The notes below the pieces were generated by a model. The model saw only the letters and a list, made by a program, of their open reading frames with translations, was not told the DNA's origin and ran no database searches. A program made the translations under genes and the position numbers. Shown here one piece after another: positions 1 to 6,263 of a stretch of DNA of 8,527 nt (position 1 is the first letter of the stretch; every line of letters starts with the position of its first letter). Source of the stretch: DASVAL01 sp035649575. Its GTDB lineage: Bacteria; Planctomycetota; UBA1135; UBA2386. The stretch is from assembly GCA_035649575.1 (NCBI GenBank), contig DASRJH010000048.1, forward strand, positions 1 to 8,527. The letters are read 5' to 3'.

Positions 1-72
1 GATGGCGCCGGCCCCGCGGTAGAGCGCGACGGCACGAGTGGATCGGGAGCCGGCACTCGGCCCACAACTTCC

Positions 73-100
73 TTGCCCCCGTTGCGAAGGCTGGTATCCT
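73..100 (+). promoter_or_regulatory. candidate sigma-70-type promoter of rpmB
   Basis: TTGCCC (73-78) and TATCCT (95-100) are separated by 16 bases; each box matches the bacterial consensus at 4 of 6 positions. Initiation would fall near 107 and give a leader of about 23 nt before the rpmB ATG. The similar TTGCC-type -35 boxes ahead of cmk and rpsA give mild support. Called by eye only. Bases 1-72 hold nothing I can assign, and no upstream gene end is recognisable. Confidence 0.4.
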
Positions 101-129
101 CTTCGCCCCTCAACCTCAACGAGCCCGCC

Positions 130-450
130 ATGTCCCGAGTCTGCGCAGTCACCGGTCGTCGCACCCGCATTGGCCACAAAGTCAAACGCCGCGGCCTCGC
201 CAAGAAGGACGGCGGCGTCGGTCGCCGCGTCACGGGCCGGAGCAAACGCACGTTCAAGCCGAACCTGCAGCCGGTGCGCGTCCTGACGCCGGACGGCGTC
301 ATGATGCATCTCAGGGTGTCGACCAAGGTCATCAAGCGCGGCATCATCACGCTGCAGCAGAACGGCAAGATGGTGTCGTTCCCGCTCGTGAAGGCCGTGC
401 GCGGGCGCAATCGCGCGTTCACGAAGGCACAGAGGCAAACGGGCGGATGA
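130..450 (+). CDS. rpmB: 50S ribosomal protein L28
   Basis: The product is a 106-aa ribosomal protein L28, a small basic component of the large ribosomal subunit. The N-terminus MSRVCAVTGRR is the classic L28 opening (S/A-R-x-C-x-x-T-G). It is followed by a basic region with a GGVGRRVTG segment, then the conserved core KRTFKPNLQPVRV and the strand LRVSTKVIKRGI. Only one cysteine (Cys5) is present, so the four-cysteine zinc ribbon of some L28 proteins is absent. At 106 aa it is longer than most bacterial L28 (about 60-80 aa). The extra length lies in the GGVG insertion, which I associate with Planctomycetota, and in a basic tail of about 35 residues after the usual end. The ATG at 130 was chosen because the L28 motif begins there; the frame is open upstream to an ATG at 73 but that stretch is not L28-like. 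No clear Shine-Dalgarno sequence precedes it. Confidence 0.95.
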   Translation: MSRVCAVTGRRTRIGHKVKRRGLAKKDGGVGRRVTGRSKRTFKPNLQPVRVLTPDGVMMHLRVSTKVIKRGIITLQQNGKMVSFPLVKAVRGRNRAFTKAQRQTGG

Positions 451-799
451 TCGTCGGCGCCCGCTGATCGCGCGGCGCGCGCGGACGCGGTGCCATCGCT
501 TGCAACTCGTTGCCAGCGTGCGGCGATGCGATGATGGTCCGCCTCTTGCTCCCGCAGTACTGGTGCCGCACGCGAGCTTGCGCATCCGGCGAGGGGCTGG
601 TCGCGGTCGCGAGCCGCACCACGGCAGACTCGGTGGCGAGAACACTCCACGGCTTCTCCACCGTGGTGGGTAACGGACCCGCTTTCAGCGCCGTTTTTCT
701 ATCGGCTTGTATCGGAGCAGGTTGGACTGTCGGAAAGCACGGCAGGAAGGCCGTTCGCGAACCGAGTACCGATGCAATTGCACACACCTGTCGAAAAAC
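451..799. other. non-coding stretch downstream of rpmB
   Basis: I see no convincing gene here. An open frame at 510-902 (+) has no recognisable family features and runs through the structured-RNA region, so I left it out. Local hairpins include CCACGG (647-652) with CCGTGG (661-666) and the weak terminator at 673-700. TATCGG occurs twice, 10 bases apart (700-705 and 710-715). Two perfect 10-bp palindromes lie at 753-762 and 773-782, just ahead of the RNA element. No strong promoter was found by eye. Confidence 0.5.
673..700 (+). terminator. weak candidate intrinsic terminator downstream of rpmB
   Basis: ACGG (673-676) and CGCT (680-683) can pair with CCGT (691-694) and AGCG (687-690), with a 3-base bulge and a TTC loop; a T-rich run continues to 700. 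It could end the rpmB transcript about 220 nt after the stop codon. The stem is short and interrupted, so efficiency is doubtful. Confidence 0.3.
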
Positions 800-1138
800 T
801 TGGGGAGGGGGTGTTGAAATCTGGTGGAGTCCTGGCATGATCACGCCCCTGGCTCGCGAGGAGCCTTGGCTAGCCTGGCCAGGGAATCGAGCGGACCGGT
901 GACGGTGGCTTGGCCGCTGTCGGCAGCGAGACGTTCTCTGAATTGACTCGAACAACCAACTCGACTGACCATTGGGTTGGTGGCAGGACCAGTTCGCTGG
1001 TCCTGCTTGCAGCAGACACAGTCGGGTCGTGGCTGTGTGGTGGAGACAAGTATCCCCCTCCCTAACCGCCCTCTCCGTTGCGTAGCCTGACCCGCATTCA
1101 CGGGCCTCAGTTCTGACCGGCTGAGGCCCGTCTTTTTT
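800..1138 (+). ncRNA. candidate structured RNA (riboswitch-like leader or small RNA), family unknown
   Basis: A closing helix pairs 800-811 with 1054-1065 (12 bp, one G-U) and continues with 814-816/1047-1049 across an internal loop. Inside it lie five consecutive hairpins: 847-853/878-884 (7 bp); 896-905/914-923 (9 of 10 pairs, some G-U); 955-962/974-981 (8 bp, one G-U); 983-992/997-1006 (10 perfect bp with a TTCG loop); and 1016-1021/1033-1038 (6 bp, 11-nt loop). An intrinsic terminator follows at 1101-1140, and the degenerate GGDEF gene begins 89 nt later on the same strand. I looked for hallmarks of tmRNA, RNase P RNA, SRP RNA, 6S RNA and the c-di-GMP riboswitches and found none. Either a leader that controls the downstream operon or an independent RNA fits. 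The 5' end is uncertain because no convincing promoter precedes 800; read-through from rpmB is possible. Pairings were found by eye without energy calculation. Confidence 0.6.
1087..1110 (+). promoter_or_regulatory. candidate antiterminator hairpin competing with the terminator
   Basis: CTGA (1087-1090) and CCCG (1091-1094) can pair with TCAG (1107-1110) and CGGG (1101-1104), leaving a CATTCA loop and two bulged C residues. This would occupy the entire 5' arm of the terminator, so the two structures exclude each other. The upstream arm imitates the terminator's own 3' arm (1121-1130) with two bases missing, as in classical attenuators. CGGGTC in the loop at 1023-1028 is complementary to GACCCG (1089-1094) and could in turn block this hairpin. 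Confidence 0.4.
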
Positions 1139-1140
1139 CT
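1101..1140 (+). terminator. strong intrinsic terminator
   Basis: CGGGCCTCAG (1101-1110) pairs perfectly with CTGAGGCCCG (1121-1130) around a 10-nt loop, and TCTTTTTTCT (1131-1140) follows at once. This is a canonical rho-independent terminator for + strand transcription. The other strand has no T-run after the hairpin. It ends the structured RNA, or attenuates transcription into the operon beginning at 1229. Confidence 0.9.
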
Positions 1141-1228
1141 AGCTGCTCTTTTCAGCCTCTCGTCGGCCCGGGATAACGCGGCTCCGCCGCTCCCGCACGA
1201 GTAGGTGCCGGTCCGCGAGCGAAAACGA

Positions 1229-1882
1229 ATGACCAGACCAGGCTTCCGCAAGGCGCGTCCGGGAGGAGGCAAAGCGAAGGATGCCGCCGCCACCGGCGAG
1301 GGCTTCCTGAGCAGTTCTCTGTTCTCGCAGGCCCAGATCCTGCACATGATGAAGAACGAGTTCGCTCGTTCACGGCGGCACAAGCTGCCGCTCGGCTGCG
1401 CGCTGATGCAGGTGGATCGCGTCGCGCAGCTCGTCGACATGCACGGCGCCGAGTTGCGCCACACGCTGCGAGCGGCGATCGCCGAGCTCGTTCGCGGCAA
1501 GACGCGAGGCGCCGACCTGCTCGGTGCCACGAACGACGATCGTTATCTGCTCGTGCTGCCGCACACGAACCTCGAACAGACCCGCGTCGTCGTCGACCGC
1601 CTGCTCCAGCAGTTCCGCGATGTCCGCATCGTCGCCGGCGGCCGCGAGCTGGCCTTGACGCTCAGCATCGGCATCAGCGCGTGCGATCACCAGGAGACGT
1701 TGTTCTTCGACACGTTCGTGGCGCAGAGCGAGATAGCACTCGAGTTCGCGGTCCAGAACGGCGGCGATCAGGTGGTATCGTTCGGCGAGACCCAGTTGCG
1801 TGGCGAACAGGAGCCGCCACCGGAGACCAAGCTGCCGAAGGCGCGGCGCAAGGGGGATCCGGGTCGTGGGGGAGCATCGTGA
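1229..1882 (+). CDS. degenerate GGDEF-domain protein, candidate c-di-GMP receptor
   Basis: The product (217 aa) has a basic low-complexity N-terminus, a GGDEF-like domain at about residues 26-180, and a charged Pro/Lys/Arg-rich tail. There is no signal peptide or membrane segment, so it is probably cytoplasmic. The GGDEF signature is replaced by NDDRY (102-106), and Gln61 stands where the first metal-binding Asp is expected, so diguanylate cyclase activity is unlikely. RGAD (93-96) lies exactly five residues before the signature position, where the RxxD inhibitory (I) site of c-di-GMP binding sits. The strand LTLSIGISA matches the conserved GGDEF-domain core. Known proteins with this combination, such as PelD and PopA, are c-di-GMP receptors; that role here is inference. 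I chose the ATG at 1229; an in-frame GTG at 1205 would add eight residues, and neither has a clear ribosome-binding site. The stop overlaps the start of the response-regulator gene by four bases, which suggests translational coupling and a shared job. Confidence 0.75.
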   Translation: MTRPGFRKARPGGGKAKDAAATGEGFLSSSLFSQAQILHMMKNEFARSRRHKLPLGCALMQVDRVAQLVDMHGAELRHTLRAAIAELVRGKTRGADLLGATNDDRYLLVLPHTNLEQTRVVVDRLLQQFRDVRIVAGGRELALTLSIGISACDHQETLFFDTFVAQSEIALEFAVQNGGDQVVSFGETQLRGEQEPPPETKLPKARRKGDPGRGGAS

Positions 1883-3243
1883 GCGACGGCCCGATGCGGA
1901 TCCTGCTCGTCGAGGACGAGCAGAGCATCGCAGTCACGCTCAAGGACGATCTCGAGGGCGTCGGTTACGAGGTCGAGCACCTCGCCGACGGCAAGCTCGC
2001 GATCGCCGAGGTCGGCCAGCGCAGCTATGACGTCGTGATCACGGACGTGCGGTTGCCCGGCGCAGACGGTCTGCAGGTTCTGCAGGCCGCGAAACGCGCG
2101 CGGCCCGACACCGAGGTGCTCGTGATGACCGCCTACGCGACGGTCGAGTCCGCGGTCGAAGCGATGCGTCTTGGCGCCGACGACTACATCCAGAAGCCGT
2201 TCCTGAACGAGCACGTGATCGAGCGCCTGCAGCGCATCGGGAAGTTCCGCGCGCTGTTGTTCGAGAACCAGCGCCTGCGCGAGCAGCTCAAGACCGACCA
2301 GGGGCAGGGTCTGCCGGGTGTGATCGGGACCAGCCGCGCAATGCAGGCCGTCGTGAAGACCGTTCGTACGATTGCGCCGACCGAAGCCTCCGTGCTGATC
2401 GAAGGCGAGAGTGGCACCGGCAAGGAACGCATCGCGCGCGCGATCCACATGCTGAGTCCGCGCAAGGAGAAACCCTTCGTCGCGCTGTCGTGCGGCGCGT
2501 TGCCCGACACGCTGCTCGAGACCGAGCTGTTCGGCCACGAGAAGGGCGCGTTCACGGACGCGCAGCGGCAGCGCCGCGGCCGTTTCGAGGTCGCCGACGG
2601 CGGCACGATCCTGCTCGACGACATCGACGACATGCCGCTGTCGGTGCAGGTCAAGCTGCTGCGTGTGCTGCAGGAACGCGAATTCGAGCGCGTCGGCGGC
2701 GAGACGCTCGTGCGCGTGGACATCCGCGTGATCGCGGCGACCAAGGTGCCGCTGCTCGATCATGTGCGCGCCGGCAAGTTCCGCGAGGACCTCTATTACC
2801 GCCTGAACGTCGTGCCGATCCGGCTGCCGCCGCTGCGCGATCGCGAAGGCGATCTGCCGCTGCTGACCCAGCACTTCGTCGAGAAGCTCGGCAGCGGCCG
2901 CGCCTACACGGTCAAGACCGACGTGCTCGAGGCGATGGCCGGCTATTCGTGGCCCGGCAACGTGCGCGAGCTCGAGAACCGGTGCGCGCAGGCGATCGCG
3001 ATGTCGGGTGGCGCCACGGTGCTCAAGAAGGAGCACCTGCTGCCCGTCGACAAGACGCGACGCGCGGCGCTCGAGCCGCCGATGACGCTGCGCTCGCTGC
3101 GCGAGGTGCTGGTCGAGGCCGAGGCTCAGCACCTGAAGACGGTGCTGCGCGCGGTCGGTGGTCATCGCACGAAGGCGGCTTCCGTGTTGGGTATCTCGCG
3201 CAAGGTATTGTGGGAGAAACTCAAGGACTACGGCATCGAATGA
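1879..3243 (+). CDS. NtrC-family sigma-54-dependent response regulator
   Basis: The product (454 aa) should activate transcription with sigma-54 RNA polymerase, using ATP hydrolysis to open promoters. Residues 7-120 form a receiver domain with acidic residues E12/D13, phospho-acceptor D56, T84, Y103 and K106. The AAA+ domain follows (about 147-380): Walker A GESGTGKE (176-183), sigma-54 loop GAFTDA (223-228), Walker B-like ILLDDIDD (244-251), candidate Arg fingers R302/R308, and WPGNVREL (358-365). A Fis-type helix-turn-helix ends the protein (about 410-454, GGHRTKAASVLGISRKVLWEKL region). Several core residues depart from the family norm: GAFTDA for GAFTGA, Asp248 for the Walker B Glu, Ser204 for the switch Asn, and Lys289 for the sensor I Asn. 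The GTG start at 1879 is supported by GGGGGAG four bases upstream and by overlap with the preceding stop; an ATG at 1894 is the alternative. No histidine kinase gene is adjacent. Confidence 0.92.
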   Translation: MSDGPMRILLVEDEQSIAVTLKDDLEGVGYEVEHLADGKLAIAEVGQRSYDVVITDVRLPGADGLQVLQAAKRARPDTEVLVMTAYATVESAVEAMRLGADDYIQKPFLNEHVIERLQRIGKFRALLFENQRLREQLKTDQGQGLPGVIGTSRAMQAVVKTVRTIAPTEASVLIEGESGTGKERIARAIHMLSPRKEKPFVALSCGALPDTLLETELFGHEKGAFTDAQRQRRGRFEVADGGTILLDDIDDMPLSVQVKLLRVLQEREFERVGGETLVRVDIRVIAATKVPLLDHVRAGKFREDLYYRLNVVPIRLPPLRDREGDLPLLTQHFVEKLGSGRAYTVKTDVLEAMAGYSWPGNVRELENRCAQAIAMSGGATVLKKEHLLPVDKTRRAALEPPMTLRSLREVLVEAEAQHLKTVLRAVGGHRTKAASVLGISRKVLWEKLKDYGIE

Positions 3244-5351
3244 AGTGCCTTCGGGCGATGCGCGTGATGTCGGCAGGCTGCATGCTCGGTCTGTGCAGTC
3301 TGGCATCGGCGCAGACGGAACCACCGGTCGATCGGCCCGTGAAGTTCGAGCGCATCCTGTGGTGCAGCGACCCGGGCAAGGGTGCTGCACTCGCGAAGGA
3401 ACAGGGCTACACGGCGATCCAGCTCGGACGCGGCGGCGACGCCGCGGCCGTCGCGGCGCTTGGGCTCGGCTACTACCTCGACCAGCCGATCGGCAAGGGC
3501 TGCCTCGAGCTGCGCGACGAGCAGTGGACGCCGCTGCAGAAGGCCTACGAGAAACAACGCGATCGCGCGGCTCTCGTGCGTCCCGGCTGCTTTGCGTCGC
3601 CGGGCCTGCTCGAGCAGCTCGCAGCCCAGGCCGCCGAGGAAGTCCGCCGCGTGCGCGGACCCGGACTGCGGTTCGTGGCGCTGGCCGACGAAGCCTCGTC
3701 GACGCGGCACAACGCGCCGCTCGACACGTGCCAGTGCGAGCACTGCATCGTGGCCTTCCGCGCGTTCGTGCGCGAGCGCTACAAGACGCTGGACGCCGTG
3801 AACCAGGTGCTCGGCGCGCAATACGCGAGCTTCGAGGACGTCGTGCCCGTGACCACCGACCAGGTGCGACGGCGCGAGCTCGGCGAAACGCTGCTGCCGG
3901 CCGACTTGCGTGCGTTCGCCGTGCGGCTCGACTTCGTCGACGAGCAGTTCGCGCACGCGATCACGACGATCGCCGCGAGCGCACAGCGCGCGGCGCCGGG
4001 CGTGCCCGTGGGGCTCACGGGGCTGCAGGTTCCCGGTGCGTTCGGCGGCAACGACTACGCGCGGTTCCTCGACCGGCTGACGCTCGCGGAACCCTACGCA
4101 GTCGGTGCTTCGGTCGAGCTCGCGCGCAGTCTGCTGCGGCCGTCGGCCCACCGCTACGCGACGTTGGTCGCGCCGGCCGCGAATTCGAAAGCGAGCGAGG
4201 TGCCGCTCGGGTCCATGGTGGGCGCCCAGCTCGCCGCGATGGCGACGTCGGGACTCGCGGGCGTCGTGGTCTGGAACGACGGCGCCGTCGCGTCGCCGGA
4301 CGGCAAGCCGACGCCGTTCGGCGCGGCAGTCACGCAGGCGCTGAGCCGATGGCAGCCCGTGCTCGATGCCTGTGCCGGAGCCACGGTCGAACCAGGTCCC
4401 GTCTGGGTGCTCGAGTCCCAGGCTTCGGTGCGCGTCTGGTGGATGCTCGACTCCGCGGCCGACGGTCTCACGTGGGTGCGGCGTCTCGCGTCCTACGAGA
4501 GCGAGCACAGCACGAGCCAGAAAGCACGCCTCGGTTGGACGCGGCTGCTGCAGGATCTCGGCCTGCAGCCACACTTCGTCGCCGAAGGCCAGCTGCCCGA
4601 ACGGCTGTTGCAGCAGCGTCCGCGTTGCCTCGTGCTGCCCGCGTGCATCGCGCTGCACGACCGCACCGCGCAGGCGATCTCTGCCTACGTGGCGCACGGT
4701 GGCACCGTGCTCGCCGACCACAGCGTGGGGCTCTACGACGGGGCGCTGCAGCGGCGCTCCGCAGGTGCGCTCGACGAAGTGTTCGGCATCACGGCGCGCA
4801 GCCTCGCGTGGGACGACCTGCTCGTGCGGCAAGGACGTTCGACGGCTCGCGAGCAGGGTCTGCCGCTGGCCGAACGTGGTCTTCAGGGCAAGCTGGCCGA
4901 ACGGCGCAGCGCCGGCGACACGTTCCTCGAGATGACGAATCGCGGCCGCGGCGTCTATCTCAACGCGCCGGTCGCGATGTACGACTCATGGCGGCTCGAC
5001 GAGCAGCAGGTCGGACCTGCGGTCGAGCTGCGCCGCCGCGTGCGCTCGGCGCTGCAGCAAGCCGGTGTCGAACCGCCGTGTGAGGTCCGCGGCGAAGGGC
5101 TGCCGACGTGCATCGAGCGCGTATCGCTGCGCCTTGTCGACGGGCGGTCCGTGCTCGCGTTGCGCCTGCACGCGCTCGACTCCCCGAAGCTGCTGCAGAG
5201 TCTCGCTGCCAAAGGACCGCGCGCGATGCAGGTCGACTTCCCCGTCGTGCGCACGCTGCGGCACCTCGGCGGAGACGACCTCGGCACGGCCGCCCGCTTC
5301 GACGTGCGGCTCGACCCGTTCGGTGCGCTGTTCCTCGAGGTCCTCCGTTGA
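3240..5351 (+). CDS. secreted GH42 beta-galactosidase-like protein
   Basis: The product is 703 aa with a Sec signal peptide: basic n-region MKCLRAMR, hydrophobic stretch to about residue 21, and probable cleavage after ASA (22-24). Residues 140-300 resemble the GH42 TIM barrel. Asp150-Glu151 sits where the GH42 Asn-Glu acid/base pair lies, and CQCEHC (164-169) matches the CxCxxC zinc cluster of GH42 enzymes. It is followed by the typical AFRAFVRERYKTLDAVNQV helix. Residues from about 430 to 530 (region LGWTRLLQDLGLQPHF and VAHGGTVLADHS) resemble the trimerisation domain with its amidotransferase-like fold. I could not place the nucleophile Glu with certainty (E284 and E293 are candidates), so beta-galactosidase activity is unproven; a related glycoside hydrolase or non-catalytic carbohydrate-binding role is possible. 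The ATG overlaps the regulator's stop (ATGA); AAGGA lies 12 bases upstream, a loose ribosome-binding site. Confidence 0.7.
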   Translation: MKCLRAMRVMSAGCMLGLCSLASAQTEPPVDRPVKFERILWCSDPGKGAALAKEQGYTAIQLGRGGDAAAVAALGLGYYLDQPIGKGCLELRDEQWTPLQKAYEKQRDRAALVRPGCFASPGLLEQLAAQAAEEVRRVRGPGLRFVALADEASSTRHNAPLDTCQCEHCIVAFRAFVRERYKTLDAVNQVLGAQYASFEDVVPVTTDQVRRRELGETLLPADLRAFAVRLDFVDEQFAHAITTIAASAQRAAPGVPVGLTGLQVPGAFGGNDYARFLDRLTLAEPYAVGASVELARSLLRPSAHRYATLVAPAANSKASEVPLGSMVGAQLAAMATSGLAGVVVWNDGAVASPDGKPTPFGAAVTQALSRWQPVLDACAGATVEPGPVWVLESQASVRVWWMLDSAADGLTWVRRLASYESEHSTSQKARLGWTRLLQDLGLQPHFVAEGQLPERLLQQRPRCLVLPACIALHDRTAQAISAYVAHGGTVLADHSVGLYDGALQRRSAGALDEVFGITARSLAWDDLLVRQGRSTAREQGLPLAERGLQGKLAERRSAGDTFLEMTNRGRGVYLNAPVAMYDSWRLDEQQVGPAVELRRRVRSALQQAGVEPPCEVRGEGLPTCIERVSLRLVDGRSVLALRLHALDSPKLLQSLAAKGPRAMQVDFPVVRTLRHLGGDDLGTAARFDVRLDPFGALFLEVLR

Positions 5352-6172
5352 ACGGCGTGCTCCTGGACCGGGTGCTCGGCACCCGCGTCTTTCCGACGGG
5401 CGAAGACGAGGCGAGTGCGCTGCTGATCTCGGACCTGCACGTGCCCGCGGACGGTGGCAAGGTGCTCGCGTGGTTGCGCTCCGTGCTCGCGGCGGCGTTG
5501 CGGCTGAAGGCGCGCGTGCACGTGCTCGGCGATCTGTTCGACTCCTACGTGACGCCGGGCCAGGTGAGGAGGGGGGTCTGGGGTGAGGTCGCGAAGATGT
5601 TCGCGGCCGCGGCCGCGGGTGGAGTGACCATCGACTGCCTGCACGGGAACCGCGATTTCCTGCTCGGACCCGAGTTCGTCGCCGCGAGCCGCGCGCGGAT
5701 CGTCGCGGGTGGTCAACGCGGCCGGATCGGGGGCGTCGACACGCTGCTGCTGCACGGCGACGAGCTGTGCCAGAACGACCTGCCCTACCAGCGCGCCAAA
5801 CGATGGCTGCGTCACCCTGCGACGCGTTGGCTCGCGCGGGCCTTGCCGGTCGGCATCGCGCTCCACGTTGCCGAACGCGCGAGGCGCAAGAGCCGCAAGG
5901 TGATCGCCACCGGCAACCAGCAGCGGTTCCTGCCGACGGCCGCGGCGATCGAGGCCGCGTTCGCAACGGGGGCGAGCCGGCTCGTGTTCGGCCACATCCA
6001 CCAGCACTGCCACGGCTCCCACGCGGGCCGCGACTACTGGGTCCTGCCGGCGTTCGATGCCTCGGGCGTCGGCCTGTTCGCGAGCCGGAGTGGCATCGGG
6101 CCCGTCCGCTGCCACGACTCGGGGGAGCTCGAATCGCTGCCGGTGCCGCCGCCCTGCCCGTTCGCATCGTGA
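5348..6172 (+). CDS. lpxH: UDP-2,3-diacylglucosamine diphosphatase (LpxH type)
   Basis: The product (274 aa) belongs to the calcineurin-like metallophosphoesterases and should cleave UDP-2,3-diacylglucosamine to lipid X and UMP at the inner face of the cytoplasmic membrane, a step of lipid A synthesis. All LpxH metal motifs are present: SDLH (28-31, D29 and H31), GDLFD (61-65), GNRDF (100-104), HGDELCQND with nearby PYQ (136-148), and GHIH (215-218). The Arg in GNRD and the HGDxLCxxD form favour LpxH over general phosphodiesterases. Length is slightly above the usual 240 aa, owing to about 22 residues before the first motif. The likely start is TTG at 5348, which overlaps the preceding stop (TTGA) and has GAGG seven bases upstream; GTG at 5357 is an alternative. 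It is the last gene of the overlapping operon. It supports a Gram-negative outer membrane with lipid A. Confidence 0.9.
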   Translation: MNGVLLDRVLGTRVFPTGEDEASALLISDLHVPADGGKVLAWLRSVLAAALRLKARVHVLGDLFDSYVTPGQVRRGVWGEVAKMFAAAAAGGVTIDCLHGNRDFLLGPEFVAASRARIVAGGQRGRIGGVDTLLLHGDELCQNDLPYQRAKRWLRHPATRWLARALPVGIALHVAERARRKSRKVIATGNQQRFLPTAAAIEAAFATGASRLVFGHIHQHCHGSHAGRDYWVLPAFDASGVGLFASRSGIGPVRCHDSGELESLPVPPPCPFAS

Positions 6173-6233
6173 GCCTGGCCCGCGCAGAACCGCAGCGGCG
6201 CGCCGCCGGCGACCCGGACCCGGCTCAGAAACA

Positions 6234-6263
6234 TTGCCAGGGCCCTTCCCGGATCGGTAGACT
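6234..6263 (+). promoter_or_regulatory. candidate promoter of the cmk-plsC cluster
   Basis: TTGCCA (6234-6239, 5 of 6 to the -35 consensus) and TAGACT (6258-6263, 4 of 6 to the -10) are 18 bases apart, in the gap between lpxH and cmk. Initiation would leave a leader of about 100 nt, which contains the near-perfect 12-base direct repeat at 6279-6290 and 6309-6320. No intrinsic terminator is visible between lpxH and cmk, so read-through is also possible. Confidence 0.5.

Noticed and set aside
814..841. Promoter-like TTGAAA (814-819) and CATGAT (836-841), 16-base spacer
   Set aside because: It lies inside the candidate RNA, downstream of the 5' strand of its closing helix, so it would produce a transcript lacking that helix. 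It is kept only as an alternative if the 12-bp helix proves accidental.
510..902. Open frame on the + strand, 130 codons, in the gap after rpmB
   Set aside because: The translation shows no recognisable family, signal or membrane features, has no ribosome-binding site, and its 3' part lies across the helices of the structured RNA. Long chance frames are common in G+C-rich DNA.
800..1140. Known RNA families as an explanation of the structured region
   Set aside because: I looked for the tmRNA T-arm and 3' CCA, the RNase P GAGGAAAGTCC and ACAGAA blocks, the SRP GGAAGGAAGCAGC loop and c-di-GMP riboswitch cores, and saw none. A covariance search could still find a diverged match.
1149..1177. Weak promoter-like boxes TTTTCA and GATAAC before the GGDEF gene
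   Set aside because: Each box matches only 4 of 6 positions and the -35 lacks the TTG core. It is not enough to call, though an independent promoter after the terminator would weaken the attenuator model.
841..1530. Long open frame on the - strand across the RNA element and the GGDEF gene
   Set aside because: It opposes a well-supported gene, has no recognisable domain, and consists of the arginine- and serine-rich residues typical of antisense frames in G+C-rich DNA.
1768..3390. 540-codon open frame on the - strand opposite the response regulator
   Set aside because: The + strand frame encodes an unmistakable receiver/AAA+/Fis protein. The opposite frame is low-complexity His/Arg/Leu-rich and is a shadow.
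3158..5083. 641-codon open frame on the + strand, overlapping the GH42-like gene in another frame
   Set aside because: Arginine-rich nonsense composition. The overlapping frame has a signal peptide, a zinc cluster and operon overlaps.
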